Positions 8,863 to 17,661 of a stretch of DNA of 64,000 nt are shown one piece after another. The stretch is from positions 124,001 through 188,000 of the forward strand of contig CAWEZX010000004.1 of assembly GCA_963813555.1 (NCBI GenBank). Direction: 5' to 3'. The notes beneath the pieces are model-generated. The model made no database searches. It saw only the letters and a program-made list of their open reading frames with translations, and was not told the origin of the DNA. Position 1 is the first letter of the stretch; the number at the start of each line of letters is the position of its first letter. The translations under genes were made by a program, and so were the position numbers. This stretch comes from Roseiarcus sp963813555 (GTDB taxonomy: Bacteria > Pseudomonadota > Alphaproteobacteria > Rhizobiales > Beijerinckiaceae).

Positions 8863-10710
8863 ATGACAACGATCCGATTGACTGCCGCGCAGGCGATGGT
8901 TCGCTTCTTGAGCGCCCAGCGAGTTGAAATTGACGGGCGCAAGCAGCGCCTGTTCGAGGGCGTATTCGCGATCTTCGGCCACGGCAATGTCGCCGGCATG
9001 GGCGAGGCGCTGTTCGCCGCCCGCGACGCGTTGCCGACCTATCGCGCCCACAACGAGCAGGCGATGGCGCACGCCGCGATCGCCTTCGCCAAGGCCTCGC
9101 GCCGCAGGCGGATGATGGCCTGTACCAGCTCGATTGGTCCCGGCGCGACCAACATGGTCACGGCTGCTGCGCTCGCGCATGTCAATCGGCTGCCCGTGCT
9201 CCTGATCCCCGGCGACGTGTTCGCCAACCGCAGGCCCGATCCCGTTCTGCAACAGGTCGAGGGCTTCGGCGACGGAACAATGAGCGCCAATGACTGCTTC
9301 CGTCCGGTCTCCCGGTATTTCGACCGCATTACGCGTCCCGAGCAGATCGTGCCGGCGCTCAATCGGGCGATTGCGGTCCTGACCGATCCGGCCGAGTGCG
9401 GTCCGGTGACGCTCGCCTTCTGCCAGGACGTTCAGACCGAGGCCTATGATTATCCGGCGAGCTTCTTCGACGAGCGCGTGCATCGCCTGCGCCGGGTCGC
9501 GCCTGACTCGCGCGAGGTCGAGGAAGCCGCGGCGCTCCTGAAAAAGGCCAAGAAGCCGTTTGTGATCTGCGGCGGCGGCGTCCTCTATTCCGACGCGGAG
9601 CAGGAGTTGATCGACTTCTGCGCCAAGCGTGGAATTCCGGTCGGCGAGACGCAGGCGGGCAAGTCGGCGACGCCGGTCGAGCATCCCTTGGCCATGGGAG
9701 CGGTCGGCGTCACCGGGACTGGCGCGGCCAACGCGCTCGCGGCTGAGGCGGACGTGATCGTCGGCGTCGGCACGCGGTTCGCCGACTTCACCACCGGCTC
9801 CTGGGCGCTGTTCAAGAATCCCGACCGGCGGTTCATCGGCCTCAACGTGCAGCCGTTCGATGCGGTCAAGCATCGCGCGCTCCCCGTCGTCGGCGACGCC
9901 CGGACGGCGCTCGCCGCGCTCGATTCCAAGCTCGACGCCTGGAAGTCGCCGCGCGCGTGGAGCGACGGGGCCACGAAGGCCAAGGCCGAATGGGAAGCGA
10001 GCGCCGCTCGCTATACGGCGCCAACCAACGCGCCGGCGCCGACCGACGCCGAAGTGCTCGGCGCGCTGATGCGCGAGGGCGAGAAGTCGGACGTCGTCGT
10101 CTGCGCCGCCGGCGGACTGCCCGGCGAATTGCATAAGCTGTGGCGGGCGGGCGCGCCGCTCGGCTATCACGTCGAATACGGCTATTCGACGATGGGCTAT
10201 GAGATCGCGGGCGGGATCGGGGTCAAGATGGCGTTGCCCGACCGCGAAGTGGTGGTGGTCCTCGGCGACGGCTCGTATCTGATGATGAATTCAGAGATCG
10301 CCACTTCGGTGATGCTCGGGCGGAAGCTCATCATCGTCGTCAATGACAACCGCGGCTTTGGTTGCATCAACCGGCTGCAGCAGGCGACCGGGGGAGCGCC
10401 GTTCAACAATCTTTTGCGGGATGCGCGGCATGAGGCGCTGCCGGACGTCGATTTTGTCGCCCACGCCCGCTCGCTTGGCGCGGAGGCGGTGAAGGTCAAG
10501 TCGATCGCGGACCTTGAGACGGCGCTCAAGACAGCCCGCGCGGCGAAATCGACACAGGTCATCGTCATCGAAACCGATCCGATTGGGTCGACCGACGCCG
10601 GTGGCTTCTGGTGGGACGTCGCTGTGCCGGCGGTCTCCGAGCGGGCGGAGGTCGGCGCCGCGCGTCGCGCTTATGAAGACGCGCGGAAGCTGCAGCGGGT
10701 CGGAGACTGA
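8863..10710 (+). CDS. iolD: 3D-(3,5/4)-trihydroxycyclohexane-1,2-dione acylhydrolase
   Basis: ThDP-dependent ring-opening enzyme that converts 3D-trihydroxycyclohexanedione to 5-deoxy-glucuronate. The 615 residues have the acetolactate-synthase-like three-domain layout. The catalytic Glu lies in YRAHNEQAMAH near residue 66, and the ThDP-Mg motif begins GDGS at about residue 468 and ends in the asparagine of VVNDNRGF. The ATG at 8863 is preferred over a GTG at 8854 because the protein then begins MTTIRLTAAQAM, the family start. It follows iolC after a 22-base gap and iolE follows one base after its stop. Confidence 0.92.
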   Translation: MTTIRLTAAQAMVRFLSAQRVEIDGRKQRLFEGVFAIFGHGNVAGMGEALFAARDALPTYRAHNEQAMAHAAIAFAKASRRRRMMACTSSIGPGATNMVTAAALAHVNRLPVLLIPGDVFANRRPDPVLQQVEGFGDGTMSANDCFRPVSRYFDRITRPEQIVPALNRAIAVLTDPAECGPVTLAFCQDVQTEAYDYPASFFDERVHRLRRVAPDSREVEEAAALLKKAKKPFVICGGGVLYSDAEQELIDFCAKRGIPVGETQAGKSATPVEHPLAMGAVGVTGTGAANALAAEADVIVGVGTRFADFTTGSWALFKNPDRRFIGLNVQPFDAVKHRALPVVGDARTALAALDSKLDAWKSPRAWSDGATKAKAEWEASAARYTAPTNAPAPTDAEVLGALMREGEKSDVVVCAAGGLPGELHKLWRAGAPLGYHVEYGYSTMGYEIAGGIGVKMALPDREVVVVLGDGSYLMMNSEIATSVMLGRKLIIVVNDNRGFGCINRLQQATGGAPFNNLLRDARHEALPDVDFVAHARSLGAEAVKVKSIADLETALKTARAAKSTQVIVIETDPIGSTDAGGFWWDVAVPAVSERAEVGAARRAYEDARKLQRVGD

Positions 10711-10711
10711 G

Positions 10712-11611
10712 ATGAGCATTCGCATCGGCGCCAATCCGATCGGCTGGACCAACGACGACCTTCAGGAGATCGGCGGGGACACGCCGCTGGAGACTTGCCT
10801 CGCTGAGGCCAGGGAGGCCGGCGTCATCGGCATGGAGAAAGGCCACAAGCTGCCTAATGACGGAGCGGCGCTGAAAGACAAGCTCGCGGAGTTTGGCCTG
10901 ACCTTCGTCGGCGGCTGGTATTCGACCGAATTGCTTAAGCGTTCCGCGCGCGAGGAGTTCAAGGCGGCGAAATCGCATATCGCCATGACCAAAGGCGCGG
11001 GCGCCGACATCTTCATCGTCGCCGAGACCTCGAACGCCATCCACGGCGACCGCTCCAAGCCTCTGTCCGAGCGTCCGCGCCTGCACAAAGGCGATTGGGC
11101 CGGATACGGCGCCAAGCTGACCGAATTGGCCGACCGACTCGCCGACGAAGGCCTCAAGCTCTGTTATCACCATCACATGGGCACGATCGTCCAGTCGGAA
11201 CGCGACATCGACGCGCTGATGGCCCACACCAAGCCGCCTGTGCATTTGCTGCTCGACACCGGCCACGCGCGCTGGGGCGGCGCCGATCCGGCAGGGCTGG
11301 CGCGCGCTTATCGTTCGCGCATCGGTCACGTTCACTGCAAGGACGTGCGCGAGGCGAAAATGCGCGAATCCAACGCTAGCGATCGGAGCTTTCTCGATTC
11401 GATCTTAGGCCAAGGCAAGGAACTCGGGGTCTATACCGTGCCGGGCGACGGCGTGGTCGACTATGTCTCGGTACTCGAGGAGCTTAAAGGCTATTCCGGG
11501 TGGGTCGTGCTCGAAGCCGAACAAGACCCGAAGAAGGCCCCCGCGTTGCCCTACGCGAAAAAGGGCGTCGCCCATATCCGCGCCTCGCTCAGGGAAGCGG
11601 GCTTGGCGTGA
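10712..11611 (+). CDS. iolE: Myo-inosose-2 dehydratase
   Basis: Dehydrates scyllo-inosose (2-keto-myo-inositol) to the diketone used by IolD. It has 299 residues, a xylose isomerase-like TIM barrel starting MSIRIGANPIGWTNDDL, with the family motifs CYHHHMGT near residue 154 and LLDTGHARWGG near 180 that supply metal ligands, then GHVHCKDV. The start at 10712 follows the iolD stop by one base, so the genes are tightly coupled. Intact and of normal length. Confidence 0.92.
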   Translation: MSIRIGANPIGWTNDDLQEIGGDTPLETCLAEAREAGVIGMEKGHKLPNDGAALKDKLAEFGLTFVGGWYSTELLKRSAREEFKAAKSHIAMTKGAGADIFIVAETSNAIHGDRSKPLSERPRLHKGDWAGYGAKLTELADRLADEGLKLCYHHHMGTIVQSERDIDALMAHTKPPVHLLLDTGHARWGGADPAGLARAYRSRIGHVHCKDVREAKMRESNASDRSFLDSILGQGKELGVYTVPGDGVVDYVSVLEELKGYSGWVVLEAEQDPKKAPALPYAKKGVAHIRASLREAGLA

Positions 11612-11643
11612 GGGCCCGGTAAAACCATTTGGGAGCGTACGCC

Positions 11644-12459
11644 GTGGCGCAATCGAAACTGCTGGTTCATCCCGCTGCTGGCGCCGCCGACGGCGTCGGT
11701 CATCGCATCACCCCGACCAGCGCCGGATGGCGCTTTGTCGGCTTCGAAACGCGGGCCCTAAAGCAGGGGGCGAAGTCTAAGCTCGACACGGGCGGCGACG
11801 AGGTCTGCATCGTCATTCTCTCAGGCAAAGCGCGGGTGACCAGGGCTGGCTTCGATTCCGGGGTCATTGGCGAGCGGGCGAACGTGTTCGACGGGCTGCC
11901 GTGGTCGGTCTACCTGCCCCCGCACAGCGCCGCGACTATTGAGGCGGCTTCGGATTGCGAATTGGCTTTGTGCTCGGCGCCCGCGAGCGGGAAGTTCAAG
12001 GCCCGCGTCATCAAGCCGGACGATGTTGGCACGCTCACCCGCGGGTCAGGCTCGAACGCGCGCCATGTGCGCAACGTTCTGCCCGAAGACGCCGAGGCCG
12101 AGAGCGTGCTGGTGGTCGAAGTCATCACGCCTGGCGGCAACTGGTCGAGCTATCCGCCGCACAAGCACGATCGCGACGCGCTGCCGGACGAATCCTATCT
12201 CGAGGAAACCTATTATCACCGCTTGAAGCCCGCCCAAGGCTTCGCCTTGCAGCGCATTTATACCGACGACCGTTCGCTCGACGAGACGTTGGCGGTAGGC
12301 GACGGCGACGTCGTGCTGGTGCCCCGCGGCTATCATCCCGTCGGCGCGCCGCACGGCTACGATCTCTATTATCTCAACGTCATGGCGGGGCCGAAGCGCG
12401 TCTGGCGCTTTCACAATGATCCGGTCCACGAGTGGTTGATGGCGCAGGCTCCCGCCTGA
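11644..12459 (+). CDS. iolB: 5-deoxy-glucuronate isomerase
   Basis: Isomerises 5-deoxy-glucuronate to 5-dehydro-2-deoxy-gluconate, the IolC substrate. The 271 residues form the bicupin KduI/IolB fold. The second cupin metal-site segment WSSYPPHKHDRD is near residue 172, with further ligands in EETYYHR and HPVGAPHGYD. I chose GTG at 11644 because GGGAG lies eight bases upstream; an in-frame TTG at 11629 lacks that. It is the last intact gene of the operon. No iolA or sugar importer follows in the window. Confidence 0.9.
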   Translation: MAQSKLLVHPAAGAADGVGHRITPTSAGWRFVGFETRALKQGAKSKLDTGGDEVCIVILSGKARVTRAGFDSGVIGERANVFDGLPWSVYLPPHSAATIEAASDCELALCSAPASGKFKARVIKPDDVGTLTRGSGSNARHVRNVLPEDAEAESVLVVEVITPGGNWSSYPPHKHDRDALPDESYLEETYYHRLKPAQGFALQRIYTDDRSLDETLAVGDGDVVLVPRGYHPVGAPHGYDLYYLNVMAGPKRVWRFHNDPVHEWLMAQAPA

Positions 12460-12558
12460 GGATCGCGGCCCCAAAGCCATGGGATGGAGCAGACCAATCG
12501 CCGCGAGCCCGAAAAGCGGAAAGAAACATCGATGGGCGCGGCGCGGCGTGAGGACAAC

Positions 12559-13252
12559 ATGAAGCGCCAGCGCATCCTCGTTGTCGGCCTCGGCGCCATG
12601 GGGATGAGCCACCGCGCGCGCCCTATCAGGCGATCGATGGCTTCGAGCTCGTGGGCTCTGCACCCGCGACGCCGCGGCGCGGCGTGACCTTGACCAGGAA
12701 TTCGTCGGTCTGCCGCATTACGACAGCCTGACCGAAGCCCTCGCCGCGCTCAAGCCAGACGCGGTCGCAATCTCAGCCTATACCGAGCATCACGCGCTGA
12801 CGGCGCTCGAAGCGCTGGCAGCGGGCGCGCACATGTTCTGCGAAAAGCCGCTCGCGGAATCGCTCGAGGCCGCTGAGCGGCGGCATCGCCGCGGCGCGGA
12901 AGGCGAACAAGGCGCTGCTGGTCGGCTATATCCTGCGTGTTCATCCCTCATGGAGGCGCTTCGTCGAGATCGGCCGCACGCTCGTCATGCGCATGAACCT
13001 CAATCAGCAATCGTCAGGCTCGTTCTGGCAAGTGCATAAGAACCTGATGCGCTCGACCTCGCCGATCGTCGATTGCGGCGCGCATTGTGTCGACGTGATG
13101 TGCCAGGTAACACGCGCGAGCAGCGCCTGTTCCTCAAGGCGATCCGCGGCGAGGTCGATCTCAGCGAGCACCTCGAGGATGCGATCAACTCGCTACGCAT
13201 CGTCTTCGCCGCCGACGAAAGCATGCGCACGGGCGAGGTGGTTAGACTCTAG
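12559..13252 (+). pseudogene. Decayed Gfo/Idh/MocA-family oxidoreductase
   Basis: Remains of a second inositol-type dehydrogenase downstream of iolB. The N-terminus is a clear Rossmann start (ILVVGLGAMGMSH). The reading frame then shifts at about 12,620 and 12,660, continues through HMFCEKPLAESLEA, the catalytic-lysine region, shifts again near 12,885, and passes IVDCGAHCVDV. It loses a large part of the C-terminal domain near 13,110 before ending with a family-like tail at 13252. At least four frame changes plus an internal deletion make this a genuine pseudogene rather than a single sequencing error. It was probably once part of the iol operon. Confidence 0.85.
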
Positions 13253-13273
13253 CGGATTGCGATCGGCCAGCCG

Positions 13274-13396
13274 CTCCTCCCTTCTCCCTCCGGGAGAAGG
13301 TGGCGCGAAGCGCCGGATGAGGGAGCCGCCCCGCAGGCCACCGGCGCAACGCGCGGCAACCCTCACCCCGACCCCTCTCCCGTAGGAGAGGGGAGT
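13274..13396. repeat. REP-like intergenic palindromic element
   Basis: Two GC-rich hairpins flank a 40-base spacer. The left arm is CCTTCTCCC-TCCG-GGAGAAGG, ending GGATGAGGG. The right arm is CCCCTCTCCC-GTA-GGAGAGGGG, preceded by CCCTCACCCCGA. Such paired elements are abundant between genes of Rhizobiales. It lies between the convergent pseudogene and the dehalogenase gene and may act as a bidirectional terminator. Confidence 0.7.
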
Positions 13397-13422
13397 CCCG
13401 CGTCCGACTGAGACGCCAGGCG

Positions 13423-14322
13423 CTACGCGGCGCTCTTGCCGGCGCGGCCTTCGACCTCAGCGATGAAGGCGGCGACCGATCGCCCGATCGTCTCGGGGTG
13501 ATCTTCCTGAAGGAAGTGGATGCCGTCGCCGAGCTTGACGAGCCGGCAATCCTTGAGCTTGTGGGCAAATTCCTCCGCGAGGGCCGGCGGGACGAGCGCG
13601 CCGGGATCGCCGGCGAACAGAAGTTTTGGATAAGTCGAGACCGCCAGCGCCGCATGTGCGCGCTCCATCATCGCGGTGACATCCGCTGGCTCCCCGGCGA
13701 TCGGGATCTCGTTCGGGAAGCGCCAGGTCGGCGTTCGCGATTGTGGCGTTGGAAACGGCGCACGATAGACCGCCATCTCTTCGTCGGTCAGCTTGTGTCG
13801 CATGCCGCCCGGCAGCACCCGCTCGACGAAGACATTGTCTTCCAGAATCAGTTTCTCCCCTTCGCCGGGCGTTCGAAACTTGCGGAAGATCTCGCGCCCT
13901 TTGGAGCCCCTTGCAAACTCCTCCCAGGTCGGAAATGGCCGAACGAATTCCATGAACGCCAGGCCGCGCACGAAATCCGGGCGGCGCTCGGCTAGGTGAA
14001 AAGCAAGCGCCGTTCCCCAATCCTGAACGACCAGATAGGCCGAGCCGATCCCCATCCTCGCGATAAAGGCGTCGAGATAGCGCGCATGATCCTCGAAGCG
14101 GTAGGCGATGTCCGGCTTGCCCGACTGGCCGAAGCCGATCAGGTCGGGCGCGATGCAATGGGCGACGTTGGCGACATGCGGGATAATGTTGCGCCAGATG
14201 AAGGACGAGGTCGGGTTGCCGTGCAGGAAGAGCGCGACCGGCGCGTCGATCGGCCCGGCTTCCCGGTAGGCCATCTCGGAATCGAGGACGGAAAGTTTGG
14301 GCAGGCTGAGGTCTGTATTCAT
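13423..14322 (-). CDS. Haloalkane dehalogenase (DhaA/LinB-type alpha/beta hydrolase)
   Basis: Hydrolyses a carbon-halogen bond to alcohol and halide. All the hallmark residues of the family are present in the 299 residues: HGNP with halide-stabilising Asn36, nucleophile Asp101 followed by halide-binding Trp102 (QDWGTALAFH), catalytic acid Glu125 in FMEFVRP (haloalkane dehalogenase subfamily II position), and catalytic His269 in GIHFLQED. PNELPIAGEP-like cap sequence near 203-212 also agrees. The gene is coupled to the tetR gene by a four-base ATGA overlap and is transcribed after it, so induction by a substrate of TetR is likely. Actual substrate range is unknown. Confidence 0.85.
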   Translation of the reverse strand: MNTDLSLPKLSVLDSEMAYREAGPIDAPVALFLHGNPTSSFIWRNIIPHVANVAHCIAPDLIGFGQSGKPDIAYRFEDHARYLDAFIARMGIGSAYLVVQDWGTALAFHLAERRPDFVRGLAFMEFVRPFPTWEEFARGSKGREIFRKFRTPGEGEKLILEDNVFVERVLPGGMRHKLTDEEMAVYRAPFPTPQSRTPTWRFPNEIPIAGEPADVTAMMERAHAALAVSTYPKLLFAGDPGALVPPALAEEFAHKLKDCRLVKLGDGIHFLQEDHPETIGRSVAAFIAEVEGRAGKSAA

Positions 14323-14912
14323 AGCGAAGGCTCCTTGAACGCGGTGGCGAAAACGATGCGCTTGAAGCGCTCGAGTGGTTCAGCGTTGCGCTCGACTTTC
14401 ATGCGCAGGATGGCGCCCTCCCAGGAGGAGAGCAGGAATTCGGCGAGGTCATGCGGAGCGAATGTCCCGGCGATCTCACCCGTCGCCTGGCCTTCCGCGA
14501 TGCATGTAGCGAAAGGCACGCGCCATTCGGCGAAGATTTCGGCGAGCCTTGTCCGCAGCATCTTGCTTTGCGGCGCGGCCTCGAGGCTGAAATCGCCGAT
14601 CAGGCAGCCGCGCCTGAACTCGGAATTGGCGAGGCGATCGGTGATGATGTCGAGATAGCGCCTGAGGCGCTCGCGGGGCGCGAGGCTGCGGTCTTCGAGC
14701 GCCTCGGCGACCAGCCGTTTCGTGTGGTCGAAATAAAGGTCGAGCACCTCGCGCGCGAACTCTTCTTTCGAGCGGAAATGGTTGGTGAAGGAGCCTTGAG
14801 GCGCCGACGCCTCCGCGACGATGTCGCGCACGCCTGCGCCGACATAGCCCTTGCGGAACATCACCTCGAGGCCGGCCTCCAGGATACGGTCGCGATTTGA
14901 GGGTTTCGGCAT
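14319..14912 (-). CDS. TetR-family transcriptional regulator
   Basis: A 197-residue TetR repressor. The N-terminal helix-turn-helix (VRDIVAEA-APQGSFTNHF, residues 23-44) is standard, and the C-terminal domain resembles the TetR_C_6 ligand-binding type. It is the first gene of a two-gene unit with the haloalkane dehalogenase, overlapping it by four bases. A perfect 22-base palindrome sits nine bases upstream of the start codon, strongly suggesting autoregulation together with the dehalogenase. Confidence 0.88.
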   Translation of the reverse strand: MPKPSNRDRILEAGLEVMFRKGYVGAGVRDIVAEASAPQGSFTNHFRSKEEFAREVLDLYFDHTKRLVAEALEDRSLAPRERLRRYLDIITDRLANSEFRRGCLIGDFSLEAAPQSKMLRTRLAEIFAEWRVPFATCIAEGQATGEIAGTFAPHDLAEFLLSSWEGAILRMKVERNAEPLERFKRIVFATAFKEPSL

Positions 14913-14920
14913 AAACGAAA

Positions 14921-14942
14921 ATAATACGTACGTACGTATTAT
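14921..14942. promoter_or_regulatory. Perfect palindromic TetR operator
   Basis: The sequence ATAATACGTAC followed by its exact reverse complement GTACGTATTAT forms a perfect 22-base palindrome, nine bases upstream of the tetR start. Position, symmetry and length are what TetR-family repressors bind, so this is the likely operator of the tetR-dehalogenase unit. Confidence 0.75.
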
Positions 14943-15210
14943 ACTGTCAAGTGCATTCTTGCGACATTTCCTTTCTGGTTTAGGCCTTCTGTTGTAATGT
15001 GCTCTGAGTTACGAAAATTAGGTTGCGTTGGCGAAGGTCCGCCGACGCGGAGTCACGAGGTGAGGATAATCGAACGGTCTCCTTGCTCCCCGGGCGCACA
15101 GCCCCTATGGGCCGAGGTCGCCGCACGCAGGGCGGGCGGCTCCCCCAACGAGGAGAAAATTTTTTATTTGAATCCGCCGTAACTCATTGAAATGTCCGGA
15201 TTCGAAAAAA

Positions 15211-15280
15211 TAAGCGCTAGTAAACGCTAGTTATTTTACTAGCGCTTACTAGCGCTTACTAACGTTTACTACCATTTATT
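15211..15280. promoter_or_regulatory. Helically phased 10-base repeat array, inverted halves
   Basis: From 15241 the sequence runs in exact 10-base steps: AGCGCTTACT twice, then AACGTTTACT, then ACCATTTATT. The left half (15211-15240) reads as the same type of unit on the other strand (CTAGCGTTTA, CTAGCGCTTA). The whole is an array of about seven helical-turn units meeting around the AT-rich centre at 15231-15238. It lies 120 bases upstream of the acyl-CoA dehydrogenase and is most simply a cooperative regulator-binding site. Confidence 0.55.
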
Positions 15281-15400
15281 TCGACCGCCCAAGCGCGTAA
15301 GCTGCAATTCCGAGATGCGGAACCGGATCGTGCTGATACCGCTTGCCCGGCGACCAGTTAGCGCGTCATATCGCGGCTCGCAAACTCGAGGGAGGATCCT

Positions 15401-16636
15401 TTGGATCTCGGCGTCACCGATAAAGTCCGTCCGCTTATCGCCGCTGTCCGGGCGATGGTGCGCGACGAGATCATGCCGCTCGAGGAGGAATTCCATTCCG
15501 AGGTCGGGCGCGACGGCGATCGCTTCAAGCCGACCAAGCGTTTCATCGAGATCCGGGAATCTCTGAAGGCCAAGGCGAAGGCCAAGGCGCTCTGGAACTT
15601 CTGGCTCACCGGCTCCGACAAAGGCTTCGGCCTCACCACGGTCGAATACGCCTATCTCGCCGAGGAAATGGGCTGGTCCCCGCTCGCCTCCGAGGTTTTC
15701 AATTGCTCCGCCCCTGATACCGGCAACATGGAGGTTATCGAGCGCTTCGGCACGCCCGAGCAGAAGGCGCGCTGGCTCCCGGATCTCCTCGAGGGGCGCG
15801 CGCGTTCCGCCTACCTCATGACCGAGCCAGGGGTCGCCTCGTCCGACGCAACCAACATCGCCATGGACGCACGGCTCGAAGGCGACGAGTGGGTGCTCAA
15901 CGGCGAGAAATGGTGGTCGTCCGGGGCCGGCGATCCGCGCTGCTCGCTCTATATCACCATGACTCTGACCGATCCCGACGCCACGCCGCACGCGCGTCAT
16001 TCGATGCTGTTCGTGCCCGCCGCGACCAAGGGCATCGAGGTCTTGAGAGCGATGAAGGTGTACGGCGACGACGACGCGCCGCACGGCCATATGCACATTC
16101 GCTTTCGCGACGTTCGGCTGCCCAAGGACGCCATGATCCTTGCCCGCGGGCGCGGCTTTGAGATCGCCCAGGGTCGGCTCGGTCCAGGACGCATCCATCA
16201 TTGCATGCGCGCGATCGGCCAGGCCGAGCGGGCCCTCGAGGCGATGTGTCGCCGCTCCGCGGCCCGTACCGCGTTCGGGCAAAAGCTGGCGCGCCTCGGC
16301 GCCAATCCCGACATCATCGCCGAAGCGCGAATGAGCATCGAAATGGCCCGCCTGCTTTGCCTGAAGGCCGCCTGGGCGATGGACACGCAAGGCGCGCGCG
16401 CCGCGGCGCCGCTGATCTCGCAGATCAAGGTCATCGCGCCGAGGATCGCGCTCGACGTGATCGATCAGGCGGTGCAGATGCATGGGGGAGCCGGCGTCAG
16501 CCAGGATTTCCCGCTCGCCCGCATGTGGACCCATGTGCGCACGTTGCGCCTCGCCGACGGGCCTGACGCCGTGCACCGGCGGGTGATCGCGAAAGCCGAG
16601 ATGAAGCGCTACACCAACGAGCCGGCCGCGCGGTGA
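15401..16636 (+). CDS. Acyl-CoA dehydrogenase, ACAD10/11 type
   Basis: A 411-residue FAD-dependent acyl-CoA dehydrogenase. The segment EVFNCSAPDTGNME near residue 102 and the substrate/FAD motif AYLMTEPGVASSDATN near 137 are the signature of the ACAD10/11 subgroup. The C-terminal MHGGAGVSQDFPL is the usual FAD-contact region. In that subgroup the enzyme works with a phosphotransferase partner on 4-hydroxyacyl-CoAs, as in mammalian ACAD10/11 and the bacterial levulinate (Lva) pathway; the partner is the next gene, overlapping by four bases. TTG at 15401 has GGGAGGA seven bases upstream and is the only well-placed start. Confidence 0.85.
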   Translation: MDLGVTDKVRPLIAAVRAMVRDEIMPLEEEFHSEVGRDGDRFKPTKRFIEIRESLKAKAKAKALWNFWLTGSDKGFGLTTVEYAYLAEEMGWSPLASEVFNCSAPDTGNMEVIERFGTPEQKARWLPDLLEGRARSAYLMTEPGVASSDATNIAMDARLEGDEWVLNGEKWWSSGAGDPRCSLYITMTLTDPDATPHARHSMLFVPAATKGIEVLRAMKVYGDDDAPHGHMHIRFRDVRLPKDAMILARGRGFEIAQGRLGPGRIHHCMRAIGQAERALEAMCRRSAARTAFGQKLARLGANPDIIAEARMSIEMARLLCLKAAWAMDTQGARAAAPLISQIKVIAPRIALDVIDQAVQMHGGAGVSQDFPLARMWTHVRTLRLADGPDAVHRRVIAKAEMKRYTNEPAAR

Positions 16637-17661
16637 GCGGCCCCTTCCCTGAAGATACGAGCGCGCTCGATGCATGGGCCAAAGCCCATGTCGAAGGCTG
16701 GCGTGGCCCGAGTACGGTCAAAAAATTCCCGACCGGGCAGTCGAACCCGACCTATCTGATCGAGGCCGCGAGCGGCCGATATGTGCTGCGCCGCAAGCCG
16801 CCGGGCAAGCTCTTGAAAATGGCCCACATGATCGAGCGCGAGTTCCGGGTGCTGAAGGCTCTGGAAGGAGCGGAATATCCAGCCCCGCGCGTGCTCGCGC
16901 TCTGCGAAGACGAGGGCGTTATCGGCACCGCTTTCTATCTCATGACCTTCGTCGACGGCCGCGTGCTTTGGAACCCGGCGCTGCCGGAGCTTGAGCGCGA
17001 GGACCGGCGGCCGATCTATGACGCCATGAACGAGGGCCTCGCCCGGCTGCACTCAATCGACGTCGCGGCGGCGGGCCTGTCGGACTACGGCAAGCCGGGC
17101 AGCTATTTCGCCCGTCAATACCAACGATGGACCGACCAGTACCGGGCCAGCGAAACAGCGCGGGTCGAGGACATGGAGCGCCTCATCGCCTGGCTTGCGG
17201 ACAAGGTTCCCCCCGACGATGGCCGCGTCGCGCTGGTGCACGGCGACTGGCGCATCGACAACATGATCTTCGACTCGAACTCGCCGCGTCTGCTTGCGGT
17301 GCTCGACTGGGAGCTGTCGACGCTCGGCCATCCCTTGGCCGATCTTGCCTACCAGTGCATGCAATGGCGCCTTCCCAATGGCCGCTATCGCGGCCTGGGC
17401 GGCGTCGACCGCGCCGCCAACGGCATACCGACCGAAGCCGAATATGTCGCCGCCTATTGCAAGCGCATGGGGCTTGAAGCCATCCCCAATTGGACCTTTC
17501 TGATCGCCTTCAGCTTCTTCCGCAGCATCGCGATTCACCAGGGCGTCTATAAGCGCGCGCTCGATGGCAACGCCTCGAATCCGGAGCTCGCCCGGCAGGT
17601 CGGCGAGTCCATGCCGTTCGTGGCGCATATCGCTTGGGAGGGGGTCGAGGCCGGAGGTTAG
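16633..17661 (+). CDS. APH-family phosphotransferase, ACAD10/11-associated
   Basis: A 342-residue kinase of the aminoglycoside-phosphotransferase fold. The catalytic loop HGDWRIDNMIFD near residue 202 and the metal-binding VLDWELSTLGHPLADLAY near 222 are intact. Proteins of this branch are related to LvaA and to the kinase domain of ACAD10/11, which phosphorylate the 4-hydroxy group of acyl-CoAs before elimination; they are not drug-resistance enzymes. GTG at 16633 overlaps the dehydrogenase stop (GTGA), so the pair is one translational unit. Both are probably controlled by the repeat array upstream. Confidence 0.83.
   Translation: MSGPFPEDTSALDAWAKAHVEGWRGPSTVKKFPTGQSNPTYLIEAASGRYVLRRKPPGKLLKMAHMIEREFRVLKALEGAEYPAPRVLALCEDEGVIGTAFYLMTFVDGRVLWNPALPELEREDRRPIYDAMNEGLARLHSIDVAAAGLSDYGKPGSYFARQYQRWTDQYRASETARVEDMERLIAWLADKVPPDDGRVALVHGDWRIDNMIFDSNSPRLLAVLDWELSTLGHPLADLAYQCMQWRLPNGRYRGLGGVDRAANGIPTEAEYVAAYCKRMGLEAIPNWTFLIAFSFFRSIAIHQGVYKRALDGNASNPELARQVGESMPFVAHIAWEGVEAGG

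Noticed and set aside
8650..10170. 506-codon antisense frame over iolC/iolD
   Set aside because: Histidine- and arginine-rich shadow with no motif; iolC and iolD explain the DNA.
16633..17661. Antibiotic resistance (aminoglycoside phosphotransferase)
   Set aside because: The APH fold is shared, but coupling to an ACAD10/11-type dehydrogenase and the sequence branch point to acyl-CoA metabolism.
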